A stretch of 64,000 nucleotides of DNA, taken from LMUY01 sp965199095. Lineage in GTDB: Bacteria; Pseudomonadota; Alphaproteobacteria; Acetobacterales; Acetobacteraceae. Below the pieces are notes generated by a model. The model was not told where the DNA came from and did not search any database. It saw only the letters and a program-made list of their open reading frames with translations. Location: NCBI GenBank assembly GCA_965199095.1, contig CBDAQM010000003.1, forward strand, positions 124,001-188,000, written 5' to 3'. The translations under genes were made by a program, and so were the position numbers. Each line of letters opens with the position of its first letter. The stretch's first letter is position 1. Of this stretch, positions 52,173 through 62,876 are shown in pieces.

Positions 52173-52936
52173 GGCTGCTTGCCGCAAACGGGCTGGACCT
52201 GCGGTTCGGTGCGATCCAGGCCTTGGACGGGGTGGAGGCCGAGTTGTGGCCGGGCGAGGTGCTGGCGGTGGTGGGCGAGTCCGGCTCCGGCAAGACCACG
52301 CTGCTGAACGTGCTGTCCGGCGCTGCCCGGCCGGACCGTGGCGTCGTCACCTACACGGACCCGGCGGGCGAGGCGCACGACCTGTACGACATGCCGCCGC
52401 CGGTGCTGCGGGCGCTGCATCGCTCCGACTGGGGGTTCGTGCGGCAGGACCCGCGGACCGCGCTGCGCATGGGCGTCACGGCAGGCGGCAACGTGGGGGA
52501 GCGGCTGATGGCGTCCGGCATGCGCCATTACGGCGACATCCGCGCCACCGCGCTCGATTGGCTGCGCCAGGTGGAGATCGATGCCGACCGCATCGACGAC
52601 CTGCCCCGGACCTTCTCCGGCGGCATGCTGCAACGCCTGCAGATCGCCCGCACGCTGGTGACCCATCCGCGGCTGGTCTTCATGGACGAGCCGACGGGCG
52701 GGCTGGACGTGTCCGTGCAGGCGCGCCTGCTGGATCTGATCCGCGGGCTGGTTGCCCGGCTGGGCCTCGCGGTGGTGCTGGTGACGCATGACATCGCCGT
52801 CGCGCGGCTGCTGGCCGGGCGCATCATGGTGATGCAGCGCGGCCGGGTGGTGGAGGCCGGGCTGACCGACCAGGTGCTGGACGATCCGCAGCACGCCTAT
52901 ACGCAGTTGCTCGTCAGCTCGGTGCTGCAGGCATGA
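52169..52936 (+). CDS. phnK: phosphonate C-P lyase ABC-type subunit PhnK
   Basis: 255 residues, ABC ATPase that binds the C-P lyase core. Walker A VVGESGSGKTTLLNVLSG, signature TFSGGMLQRLQIARTLV, Walker B RLVFMDEPTGGLDVSVQAR. FVRQDPRTALRMGVTAGGNV is the PhnK-type Q-loop region. Starts with ATGA overlap to phnJ; longer frame upstream is shadow. Confidence 0.94.
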   Translation: MRLLAANGLDLRFGAIQALDGVEAELWPGEVLAVVGESGSGKTTLLNVLSGAARPDRGVVTYTDPAGEAHDLYDMPPPVLRALHRSDWGFVRQDPRTALRMGVTAGGNVGERLMASGMRHYGDIRATALDWLRQVEIDADRIDDLPRTFSGGMLQRLQIARTLVTHPRLVFMDEPTGGLDVSVQARLLDLIRGLVARLGLAVVLVTHDIAVARLLAGRIMVMQRGRVVEAGLTDQVLDDPQHAYTQLLVSSVLQA

Positions 52937-53604
52937 CCGCCTGCGTTCTCCGGACCGAGGGGCTGGGCAAGCGCTTCACCTTGCACCTGCAAGGCGGCTT
53001 GGAGCTGCCCGTGCTGAGCGGTGTCGGATTGACCCTGCACGAGGGCGAGTGCGTGGCGCTGCACGGGCCATCCGGCGCCGGCAAGTCGACGCTGATGCGC
53101 AGCATCTATGCGAACTATCGGGCCAGCGCCGGCAGGGTCCTGGTGCGGCATGACGGCGCCATGGTGGACATCGCGGCCGCCGATCCCCGCACGGTGCTGG
53201 AGGTGCGCCGGCGGACGCTCGGCTATGTCAGCCAGTTCCTCCGCGTGGTGCCGCGTGTCTCGGCGCTGGGGATCGTGGCGGAGGCGGCGCCCGCCCGCGA
53301 GGATGCCATGGCGGTGGCGCGGGCTTTGCTGACGCGGTTCAACCTGCCGGAGCGGCTGCACGGGCTGCCACCCGCCACCTTCTCCGGCGGCGAGCAGCAG
53401 CGGGTGAACCTCTCCCGCGGCTTCGCCGGCGGCCATCCGATCCTGCTCTTGGACGAACCCACCGCCTCGCTGGACGCCGCCAACCGCGACATCGTCATCG
53501 GCGTCATCCAGGAGGCAAAGGCGAACGGCACCGCCATCCTCGGCATCTTCCACGACGCCGAAGTGCGCAAGGCCGTCGCCGACCGGCTGTTCGACGTCGC
53601 GTAA
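52933..53604 (+). CDS. phnL: phosphonate C-P lyase ABC-type subunit PhnL
   Basis: 223 residues. ABC-type protein that joins PhnK on the C-P lyase. Walker A LHGPSGAGKSTLMRSIYANY, signature TFSGGEQQRVNLSRGF, Walker B ILLLDEPTASLDAANRD, switch His in GIFHDAEVR. Last gene of the cluster here: phnM, phnN and a phosphonate transporter are not adjacent and must lie elsewhere. Convergent with lpdA. Confidence 0.94.
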   Translation: MTACVLRTEGLGKRFTLHLQGGLELPVLSGVGLTLHEGECVALHGPSGAGKSTLMRSIYANYRASAGRVLVRHDGAMVDIAAADPRTVLEVRRRTLGYVSQFLRVVPRVSALGIVAEAAPAREDAMAVARALLTRFNLPERLHGLPPATFSGGEQQRVNLSRGFAGGHPILLLDEPTASLDAANRDIVIGVIQEAKANGTAILGIFHDAEVRKAVADRLFDVA

Positions 53605-53630
53605 CGGCGTACCGCCCGTGTTACGACCCA

Positions 53631-55022
53631 CTAAATATGCAACGCCCGGCCCTCGACGGCCAACGCCGCTTCCTTGACGGCTTCGTTGAGGGTGGGGTGG
53701 GCGTGGCAGGTGCGGGCGACGTCCTCGCTGCTGGCGCCGAACTCCATCGCGGTGGCGATCTCGGCGATCAGCGTCCCGGCGTCGGGGCCGATGATATGCG
53801 CGCCTAGGATTTCGTCCGTGGTCTTGTCGGCCAGGATTTTCACGAAGCCGTCCGTAGCGCCCATGGCACGGGCGCGGCCGTTGGCGGTAAAGGGGAATTT
53901 GCCGACATTGTAGGCGCGTCCTTCCGCCTTCAACATCTCCTCCGTGGCGCCGATCGAGGCGACTTCCGGCCAGGTGTACACCACGCCGGGGATGACCGCG
54001 TAGTTCACGTGACCCGCCTGCCCGGCGAGGATCTCGGCCAAGGCGACGCCTTCCTCCTCCGCTTTGTGGGCCAGCATCGGGCCGGTCACGACGTCGCCGA
54101 TGGCGTAGATGCCGGGCACGTTGGTGGCGTAATGCGCGTCGATCTTCACCCGCTTGCGGTCGTCCAGTTCGACACCCGCCTCCTCCAGCCCCAACCCCTC
54201 ATAGAATGGGCGGCGGCCGATCGCGACCAGCACCACGTCCGCAGCCAACGTCTCCGCCGCGCCACCGGCCGCAGGCTCCAGGGTCAGCGTCACGCCCGAC
54301 CCGGTTTTTTCGGCGCCGGTCACCTTGGTCTTGAGCCGGAACTTGATGCCTTGCTTGCCGAGCACGCGTTCGAACGTCTTGCCGATCTCGCCGTCCATGC
54401 CGGGGACCAGGCGGTCCAGGAACTCCACCACCGTCACCTCGGCGCCCAGTCGGCGCCAGACGCTGCCCAGCTCCAGCCCGATATAGCCGCCGCCGATCAC
54501 CACCATGTGGCCGGGCACGCGGTCCAGCTCCAACCCGCCGGTCGATGTGACGATCGTCTTCTCATCGACCTCGACACCCGGGAGCGGGATGCTCTCGCTG
54601 CCGCTGGCGATGACGATGGATTTCGTCTCATACTCCGTGCCATCGACCGCGACCCGGCCGGGCCCGGCAATGCGGCCTGCGCCCTTCAGCCAGGTCACCT
54701 TATTCTTCTTGAACAGGAATTCGACGCCCTTGACGTTGGCGGTGACGACCTCGCCCTTGCGCGCCTGCATCCGGGCAAGGTCGAGCTTCACGCTCTCGAC
54801 GATGACACCATGGTCCTTGAAGCTGTGCGTTGCTTCCTCGAAATTCTCCGAGGATTGCAGCAGCGCCTTGGACGGGATGCAGCCGATGTTCAGGCACGTG
54901 CCGCCGAGCGTCGCGCGCTTCTCCACGCAGCCGACCTTCAACCCCGACTGCGCCGCCCGCAGCGCGCAGACATAGCCGCCTGGCCCAGCGCCGATGATGA
55001 TGACGTCGAAGGACTCGCTCAT
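53631..55022 (-). CDS. lpdA: dihydrolipoyl dehydrogenase
   Basis: 463 residues. E3 of the 2-oxoglutarate dehydrogenase complex; reoxidises lipoyl groups with FAD and NAD. FAD motif IIGAGPGGYVCALRAAQ, redox disulfide in GGTCLNIGCIPSKALLQ, NAD motif VVIGGGYIGLELGSVW, and catalytic His-Glu in CHAHPTLNEAVKEAAL. Last gene of the mdh-suc-odh block, separated from odhB by a repeat. Confidence 0.96.
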   Translation of the reverse strand: MSESFDVIIIGAGPGGYVCALRAAQSGLKVGCVEKRATLGGTCLNIGCIPSKALLQSSENFEEATHSFKDHGVIVESVKLDLARMQARKGEVVTANVKGVEFLFKKNKVTWLKGAGRIAGPGRVAVDGTEYETKSIVIASGSESIPLPGVEVDEKTIVTSTGGLELDRVPGHMVVIGGGYIGLELGSVWRRLGAEVTVVEFLDRLVPGMDGEIGKTFERVLGKQGIKFRLKTKVTGAEKTGSGVTLTLEPAAGGAAETLAADVVLVAIGRRPFYEGLGLEEAGVELDDRKRVKIDAHYATNVPGIYAIGDVVTGPMLAHKAEEEGVALAEILAGQAGHVNYAVIPGVVYTWPEVASIGATEEMLKAEGRAYNVGKFPFTANGRARAMGATDGFVKILADKTTDEILGAHIIGPDAGTLIAEIATAMEFGASSEDVARTCHAHPTLNEAVKEAALAVEGRALHI

Positions 55023-55042
55023 GGTGTCTCCTACCCTCGTCT

Positions 55043-55149
55043 CCCTCTCCCTCTGGGAGGGTCGGGGTGGGGGCTAAGCGGAATGAAGTGCTGGGAAGTT
55101 GGGGTGGGTGGGACCCTCACCCAACCCTCTCCCAGAAGGAGAGGGCTTT
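55043..55149. repeat. imperfect inverted repeat of CCCTCTCC type
   Basis: Left arm about 55043-55071 (CCTCTCCCTCTGGGAGGGTC...) and right arm about 55113-55145, roughly four fifths complementary by eye. It belongs to a pattern often dispersed in alphaproteobacterial intergenic DNA. It separates lpdA from odhB and could reduce read-through or protect the odhB mRNA end. Confidence 0.6.
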
Positions 55150-55169
55150 TACAGCAGTGGAGGTGGGCG

Positions 55170-56441
55170 TTAGAGGCCGAGCAGCAGGCGGCGGGGGTCT
55201 TCCACGCCTTCCTTCACGCGGACCAGGAAGCTGACTGCTTCCTTCCCGTCCACGATCCGGTGGTCGTAGCTGACGGCCAGATACATCATCGGGCGGATTT
55301 CGACTTTACCGCCCACCGCGACCGGACGCTCCTGAATCTTATGCATGCCCAGGATCGCGGATTGCGGCGGATTGAGGATCGGCGTGCTCATTAGCGAGCC
55401 ATACACGCCGCCATTGGTGATGGAGAAGCTGCCGCCGGTGAGTTCATCGAGCTTCAAGGCGCCATCGCGGGCCCGGCGGCCGAAATCGCCGATCGCCCGC
55501 TCAATCTGCGCCAGGCTCATCGCATCGGCGTCGCGGACGACCGGCACGACCAGGCCGTTCGACCCACCGACCGCGATGCCCATGTGGACGTAGTTCTTGT
55601 AGACGATCTCGTCGCCGTCGATCTCGGCATTGACGGCGGGAAATTCCTTCAGCGCCGCCACGCAGGCGCGCACGAAGATCCCCATGAAGCCGAGCCGCGT
55701 GCCGCCATGCTTCTTCTCGAACGCGTCGCGGTATTCCGCCCGCAACGCCATGGCCGCCGACATGTCCACCTCGTTGAAGGTGGTCAGCATGGCGGCGGTG
55801 TTCTGCGCTTCCTTCAGCCGCGACGCGATGGTGCGACGCAGCCGCGTCATTTTCACCCGCTCCTCGCGGGCTGCCTCCGCACCCGGGCCCCGGGAGGATG
55901 GCGGAGCAGCCACGGGCGCCGGGGCCGGACGGCTCATGAAGGCCAGCACGTCGCCCTTGGTGATCCGGCCGTCCTTGCCAGTCCCGGCGCCAACCTGTTC
56001 GGCCGAGATGCTGTTCTCCTCCATCCGCTTGGCCGCGGACGGCATCGGGGCATGCGTCGCGATATCCGCCGGCGGGGTTGCCGGGCGCGCCACCGGGCCG
56101 GTTGGTGCGGCAGGCGGGGTGACGCCGGGCGGCGGCGGCTTGGCGGGCGAGGAGGCAGAGGCCGGGGTGCTCGGCGGCTTGGCCGGGGCGGCGGCAGCGC
56201 CCCCGCCCTCCTCGATGGTGCCAAGCAAGGCGCCGACTTCGACCTCCGCGCCTTCTTCAGCGACCAGGGCGCCCAGGGTGCCGGCGGAGGGCGCGTTCAC
56301 CTCCACCGTCACCTTGTCGGTCTCCAGCTCGACCAATGCTTCGTCGGCCGCAACCTTCTCCCCGGCTTTCTTCAGCCAGCGCGCCACCGTGGCGGTGGTG
56401 ACGCTTTCGCCCAACGTGGGGACCTTGATATCGGCGGCCAT
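55170..56441 (-). CDS. odhB: 2-oxoglutarate dehydrogenase E2 component (dihydrolipoyl succinyltransferase)
   Basis: 423 residues. Lipoyl domain 1-77 with lipoylated Lys in ELETDKVTVEV; Pro/Ala linker; peripheral subunit-binding domain around PSAAKRMEENSISAEQVGAG; catalytic domain with His/Asp in SYDHRIVDGKEAVSFL. Transfers succinyl groups to CoA. ATG 56441 (MAADIKVPTLGES) is the standard start; the earlier frame is shadow of odhA. Confidence 0.96.
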   Translation of the reverse strand: MAADIKVPTLGESVTTATVARWLKKAGEKVAADEALVELETDKVTVEVNAPSAGTLGALVAEEGAEVEVGALLGTIEEGGGAAAAPAKPPSTPASASSPAKPPPPGVTPPAAPTGPVARPATPPADIATHAPMPSAAKRMEENSISAEQVGAGTGKDGRITKGDVLAFMSRPAPAPVAAPPSSRGPGAEAAREERVKMTRLRRTIASRLKEAQNTAAMLTTFNEVDMSAAMALRAEYRDAFEKKHGGTRLGFMGIFVRACVAALKEFPAVNAEIDGDEIVYKNYVHMGIAVGGSNGLVVPVVRDADAMSLAQIERAIGDFGRRARDGALKLDELTGGSFSITNGGVYGSLMSTPILNPPQSAILGMHKIQERPVAVGGKVEIRPMMYLAVSYDHRIVDGKEAVSFLVRVKEGVEDPRRLLLGL

Positions 56442-56460
56442 AACGATTCCTTGGTTAAAC

Positions 56461-59337
56461 TCAGGCCAACGTGAGCGCTCGGGCGACCAAGGCCGCCTGC
56501 TGCGCGGCATGCACTTTTGCCAACCCGGTCGCCGGGCTGGCCGCGGCATCGCGGCCAACATAGCCGGGCCGGGCGCAGCCATGCCCCATCGTCACCAGCG
56601 TCTGCTCGATCTTGCGGTCGACGAAGCTCCAGGCGCCCATGTTCTCGGGCTCCTCCTGGCACCAGACGATCTCCGCGCCCGGGTAGGCAGACAGCACGAT
56701 GGCGAGCGATTTGGTCGGGAAGGGGTAGATCTGCTCCATGCGAACCAGCGCCACATCCTGCACGCCCTTCTCCCGACGCTCGGCAAGCAGGTCGTAATAC
56801 ACCTTCCCGGAGCACAGCACGACCCGCTTGACCAACTCGGACGGGCCGATCGCGTCGACCTCTGGGATGACGTGTTGGAAGTGGCTGTCGCCGGTGAACT
56901 CCGCCACGGGGGACACCGCCAGCTTGTGCCGCAGCAGGCTCTTCGGCGTCATGATCACCAGCGGCTTGCGGAAGTTCCGCTTCAACTGCCGGCGCAGCGC
57001 ATGGAAGTAGTTGGCGGGGGTGGTGATGTTCGCCACCGTCATGTTCCGCTCGGCGCAAAGCTGCAAATACCGCTCCAGCCGGGCGGAGGAATGCTCCGGC
57101 CCCTGCCCCTCATAGCCATGCGGCAGCAGCAGTGTCAGGCCCGACATGCGCAGCCACTTCGTCTCGCCGCTGGCGAGGAACTGGTCGATGATGACCTGGG
57201 CGCCGTTGGCAAAATCGCCGAACTGCGCCTCCCACAGCACCAGGACCGTCGGGTCCGCCAGGGTGTAGCCGTATTCGAAGCCCAGCACGCCCTGCTCGGA
57301 CAGCAGGGAGTTGAAGATGTCGATCTTCGCCTGGCCGTCAGCGATGTTGTTCAGCGGCACATATTCGTTGGCGTTGGTCTGGTCCACCAGCACGGCATGG
57401 CGCTGGCTGAACGTGCCGCGCTGGCAATCCTCGCCAGATAGGCGGACGCGGTTGCCGTCCAGCAGCAGCCCGCCGAAGGCCAGCGCCTCGCCGGTGGCCC
57501 AGTCGATCCCTTCGCCCTTCTCGAACGCCGCGCGCTTGGCTTCAAGCTGGCGGACGATCTTCGGGTTGGCGTCGAACCCCTCTGGCACGGTCGTGAGCGC
57601 CTTGCCGATCTGCCCCAGGGCCTCCGCCGTCAGCGCCGTCGCCTCCTCGGACCGTTCGTCCTCCTGGTCCGCCTGCTTCAGGCCGGACCAGCGCCCTTCC
57701 AGCCAGTCGGCCTTGTTCGGCTTGTAGCTTTGCGCCGCCTTGTAGCTTTCTTCCAGCGTGGCGGTGAACTCGTCCCACATGGCCTTGGCCTCCGCCTCGG
57801 GCACGATCCCCTCGGCGGCGAGCTTTTCGGCATACAGCGTGCGGGTCGTCTTCGTGTCGCGGATCGCGCGGTACATGATCGGCTGGGTGAAGGCCGGCTC
57901 ATCCGTCTCGTTGTGGCCGTGGCGACGGTAGCAGACGATGTCCAGCACGAAGTCGGTCGCGAACTCGTCGCGGAACTCTGCCGCCAGGCGGGAGCAGAAC
58001 AGCACCGCTTCCGGATTGTCGCCGTTCACGTGCAGGATCGGCGCCTGCACCGACTTCGCGACGTCCGTGCAATACAGGCCGGAATAGGCATGGGCCGGCA
58101 CTGTGGTGAAGCCGATCTGGTTGTTGACCACCAGGTGGATGGTTCCGCCGGTGCGATAGCCGATCAGCTTGCTCATCGCCAGCGTCTCGTAGACCAGGCC
58201 CTGCCCGGCGAACGCGGCGTCGCCGTGCATCAGGATGCCCATGACGCTCCGCCGGGTCTTGGTGTCGCCCGCCGCATCCTGCCGGGCGCGCACCTTGCCC
58301 ACCACGACGGGGTCGACCGCCTCCAGGTGGGACGGGTTGGGCTGCAGCGAGATATGGACCGCGTGACCCCCCGCCTCGATATCCGTGCTGGTGCCGAGGT
58401 GGTATTTCACGTCGCCCGACCCCTGCACGTCATCCGGCTTCGGGCTGGCGCCGCCGAACTCGCTGAACAGGGCGGTGAACGGCTTGCGCACCACGTTGAC
58501 CAGCGTGTTCAGCCGGCCGCGGTGCGGCATGCCGATCGCAACCTCCACCACGCCGGCCTTGGCCGCCGTTTCGATCATGGCGTGGAGCGCCGGGATGGTG
58601 ACCTCGCCACCCTCCAGCCCGAAGCGCTTGGTGCCGACATAGCGCTTCTGGCAGAACGCTTCAAAGCCCTCGGCCTCGGTCAACTGGCGCAACAGCGTCT
58701 TCTTGGCATCCACGTCGATCTTGCTGGACCAGGGCGCCCCCTCGATGCGCTTCTGCAGCCAGTCCTTCTGCTCCGGATCCTGGATGTGCATGTACTCGAC
58801 GCCGATCGGGCCGCAATATGTCTCGCGCAGCACCGCCAGGATTTCCCGGGGCGTCGCCGTTTCGCGACCCAGGACGTTGTCGATGAAGACCAGGCGGTCC
58901 ATGTCCGCCTCGGTGAAGCCGTAGGTCGCCGGGTCCAGCTCCGCATGCGGCTTCGGGACCGTCAGGCCGAGCGGATCGAGCTTCGCCTCCAGATGGCCGC
59001 GCACCCGGTAGACGCGGATCATCATGAGCGCACGCAGGCTGTCGAGCGTGGCCGCGCGCACCTGCTCCGCGGACAGGCCGGCTGGGGCGGCCGCCTTGCC
59101 GGGCTTGGCTGCTGGCTTCGATGGCTCCGGCTCATCGATCTGAAACAGCCGGGGCGCCCAGGACGCCCCGGATGCGTCGGTCAGCACCGCCCGGGCTTCG
59201 TCGTTCAGCGCGCCGAACAATTCAGCAAAGCTGGGATCAACGCTGTTCGGCCGCTCCGCCCAACGGGCATACAAATCCGCGATGAAGGCGGCGTTCGCGC
59301 CACTGAATGCCGTCGCTAGGATGTCGACGCCTGCCAC
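56461..59337 (-). CDS. odhA: 2-oxoglutarate dehydrogenase E1 component
   Basis: 958 residues, full length. TPP-dependent decarboxylase of 2-oxoglutarate. PNSVDPSFAELFGALNDEAR at the N-terminus, MPHRGRLNTLVNVVRKP, MGILMHGDAAFAGQGLVYET and QIGFTTVPAHAYSGLYCTDV are conserved. GTG start has AAGGAAG seven bases upstream. odhB follows after 19 bases. Confidence 0.96.
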   Translation of the reverse strand: MAGVDILATAFSGANAAFIADLYARWAERPNSVDPSFAELFGALNDEARAVLTDASGASWAPRLFQIDEPEPSKPAAKPGKAAAPAGLSAEQVRAATLDSLRALMMIRVYRVRGHLEAKLDPLGLTVPKPHAELDPATYGFTEADMDRLVFIDNVLGRETATPREILAVLRETYCGPIGVEYMHIQDPEQKDWLQKRIEGAPWSSKIDVDAKKTLLRQLTEAEGFEAFCQKRYVGTKRFGLEGGEVTIPALHAMIETAAKAGVVEVAIGMPHRGRLNTLVNVVRKPFTALFSEFGGASPKPDDVQGSGDVKYHLGTSTDIEAGGHAVHISLQPNPSHLEAVDPVVVGKVRARQDAAGDTKTRRSVMGILMHGDAAFAGQGLVYETLAMSKLIGYRTGGTIHLVVNNQIGFTTVPAHAYSGLYCTDVAKSVQAPILHVNGDNPEAVLFCSRLAAEFRDEFATDFVLDIVCYRRHGHNETDEPAFTQPIMYRAIRDTKTTRTLYAEKLAAEGIVPEAEAKAMWDEFTATLEESYKAAQSYKPNKADWLEGRWSGLKQADQEDERSEEATALTAEALGQIGKALTTVPEGFDANPKIVRQLEAKRAAFEKGEGIDWATGEALAFGGLLLDGNRVRLSGEDCQRGTFSQRHAVLVDQTNANEYVPLNNIADGQAKIDIFNSLLSEQGVLGFEYGYTLADPTVLVLWEAQFGDFANGAQVIIDQFLASGETKWLRMSGLTLLLPHGYEGQGPEHSSARLERYLQLCAERNMTVANITTPANYFHALRRQLKRNFRKPLVIMTPKSLLRHKLAVSPVAEFTGDSHFQHVIPEVDAIGPSELVKRVVLCSGKVYYDLLAERREKGVQDVALVRMEQIYPFPTKSLAIVLSAYPGAEIVWCQEEPENMGAWSFVDRKIEQTLVTMGHGCARPGYVGRDAAASPATGLAKVHAAQQAALVARALTLA

Positions 59338-59434
59338 TTCCCAACTTCCTTTTCCAACACACCCACCGGCTTAGGTAGGCAACGACTCGATGGCCCTACA
59401 GGCAAAATGCACGACGCATAGCAGAATTGCGTGG

Positions 59435-59650
59435 TCAGTGGCCCCGACCCAGAAGATAACCAAAAGCCGTCCCGAGGGCGCCGAACACGGCAGCAACTGC
59501 GAGCGCCCACTGGATGATCACTTTCTGGGGGTCTAAGCGCCAGTCCTGCTTCGACTTGAGAGCTTGAGCTTGCTTGAGGTCGATGTCTGCCTTCATCTGT
59601 TCCATCCGCAGTTCAAACTCTAGGGCTTCCTGGTCCGCTGTCAGCGGCAT
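59435..59650 (-). CDS. small membrane protein with N-terminal coiled-coil
   Basis: 71 residues. Acidic/basic helix (LEFELRMEQMKADIDLKQAQ) at residues ~9-35, then one membrane span (VIIQWALAVAAVFGALGTAF) and LLGRGH at the end. GAGGTG lies before the ATG. It sits between sucD and odhA in the TCA block in the same direction. Same length and layout as the protein at 13343-13558. Role unknown. Confidence 0.65.
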   Translation of the reverse strand: MPLTADQEALEFELRMEQMKADIDLKQAQALKSKQDWRLDPQKVIIQWALAVAAVFGALGTAFGYLLGRGH

Positions 59651-59674
59651 GACCGCACCTCGATAGCGACGGAC

Positions 59675-61746
<2,072 letters not shown>

Positions 61747-61750
61747 CGGG

Positions 61751-62704
61751 TCAGCCCACCAGCTTCTTGCACGCGTCGAGCAGCTCGCGGACGGAGGCGC
61801 AGCTCTTCTCGAACGCGGCCTGCTCCTCCGGATTGAGCGTGATCTCCACGATGCGCTCCACGCCGCCGGCGCCGATCACCACGGGCACGCCGACATACAA
61901 GTCGCTTACGCCATACTGGCCGGTCAGCATCGCGGCGCAGGGCAGCACGCGCTTCTTGTCGTGCAGGTAGCTTTCCGCCATCGCGATGGCGGACGCCGCC
62001 GGGGCGTAGAAGGCGCTGCCCTTTTCCAGCAGCTTGACGATCTCGCCGCCGCCATTGGCCGTGCGCGCCACGATGGCGTCGATCTTCTCCTGGGTGGTCC
62101 ATCCCATCTTCACCAAATCGGGCACCGGGATGCCGGCGACGGTGGAATACCGGGTCAGCGGGACCATCGTGTCGCCGTGGCCGCCCAGCACGAAGGCGGT
62201 GACGTCCTCGACCGAGACGTTGAACTCGTGCGCCAGGAACAGCCGGAAGCGGGAGCTGTCCAGGACGCCCGCCATGCCCACCACCTTGTTGGCGGGCAGG
62301 CCGGATTTCTGCTGCATCACCCAGACCATGGCGTCCAGCGGGTTGGTGATAACGATGACGAACGCGTCCGGGCAGTGCGTCTTGATGCCGTCCGCCACCT
62401 GGGCGATCACCCCGGCGTTCTTCGCCACCAGGTCGTCGCGGGACATGCCGGGTTGGCGCGGGAAGCCCGCGGTCACGATCACCACGTCGGAGCCGGCGAT
62501 CGCGCTGTAGTCGCTGCTGCCGACCATGTGGCTGTCGAAGCTGTCGACCGGGCCGGACTGCATGATGTCCAGCGCCTTGCCCGCGGCCACGCCGCCGAAC
62601 ACGTCGAACAGGGCGACGTCCCCCAGCTCCTTCAGCCCGATCAGATGGGCCAGGGTGCCGCCGATATTGCCAGCGCCGATGAGCGCGATCTTGTTCCGAG
62701 CCAT
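61751..62704 (-). CDS. mdh: malate dehydrogenase
   Basis: 317 residues of the LDH-like MDH type common in alphaproteobacteria. NAD motif KIALIGAGNIGGTLAHLIGL, VTAGFPRQPGMSRDDLVAKN with the substrate Arg, VITNPLDAMVWVMQQ, and catalytic His in FVLGGHGDTMVPLTRYS. First gene of the mdh-sucCD-x-odhAB-lpdA series; the 172-base gap to zapE should hold the main promoter. Confidence 0.97.
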   Translation of the reverse strand: MARNKIALIGAGNIGGTLAHLIGLKELGDVALFDVFGGVAAGKALDIMQSGPVDSFDSHMVGSSDYSAIAGSDVVIVTAGFPRQPGMSRDDLVAKNAGVIAQVADGIKTHCPDAFVIVITNPLDAMVWVMQQKSGLPANKVVGMAGVLDSSRFRLFLAHEFNVSVEDVTAFVLGGHGDTMVPLTRYSTVAGIPVPDLVKMGWTTQEKIDAIVARTANGGGEIVKLLEKGSAFYAPAASAIAMAESYLHDKKRVLPCAAMLTGQYGVSDLYVGVPVVIGAGGVERIVEITLNPEEQAAFEKSCASVRELLDACKKLVG

Positions 62705-62876
62705 GGAAATCCTTCCGGGAGAGCGCGTGAGACGACCCGCCAGGGCGGCCGGCCGTCCGGAAGGCAGCCGTGCCTACCCCATCCAACCCAGTGGAGCAAG
62801 CTGTGAGGCTGGAAAGAACTCTACTGCGACGGCCATCCGACGCGTGCTCGTGCCCAGTCTCCGGGGATCGCCCGCC

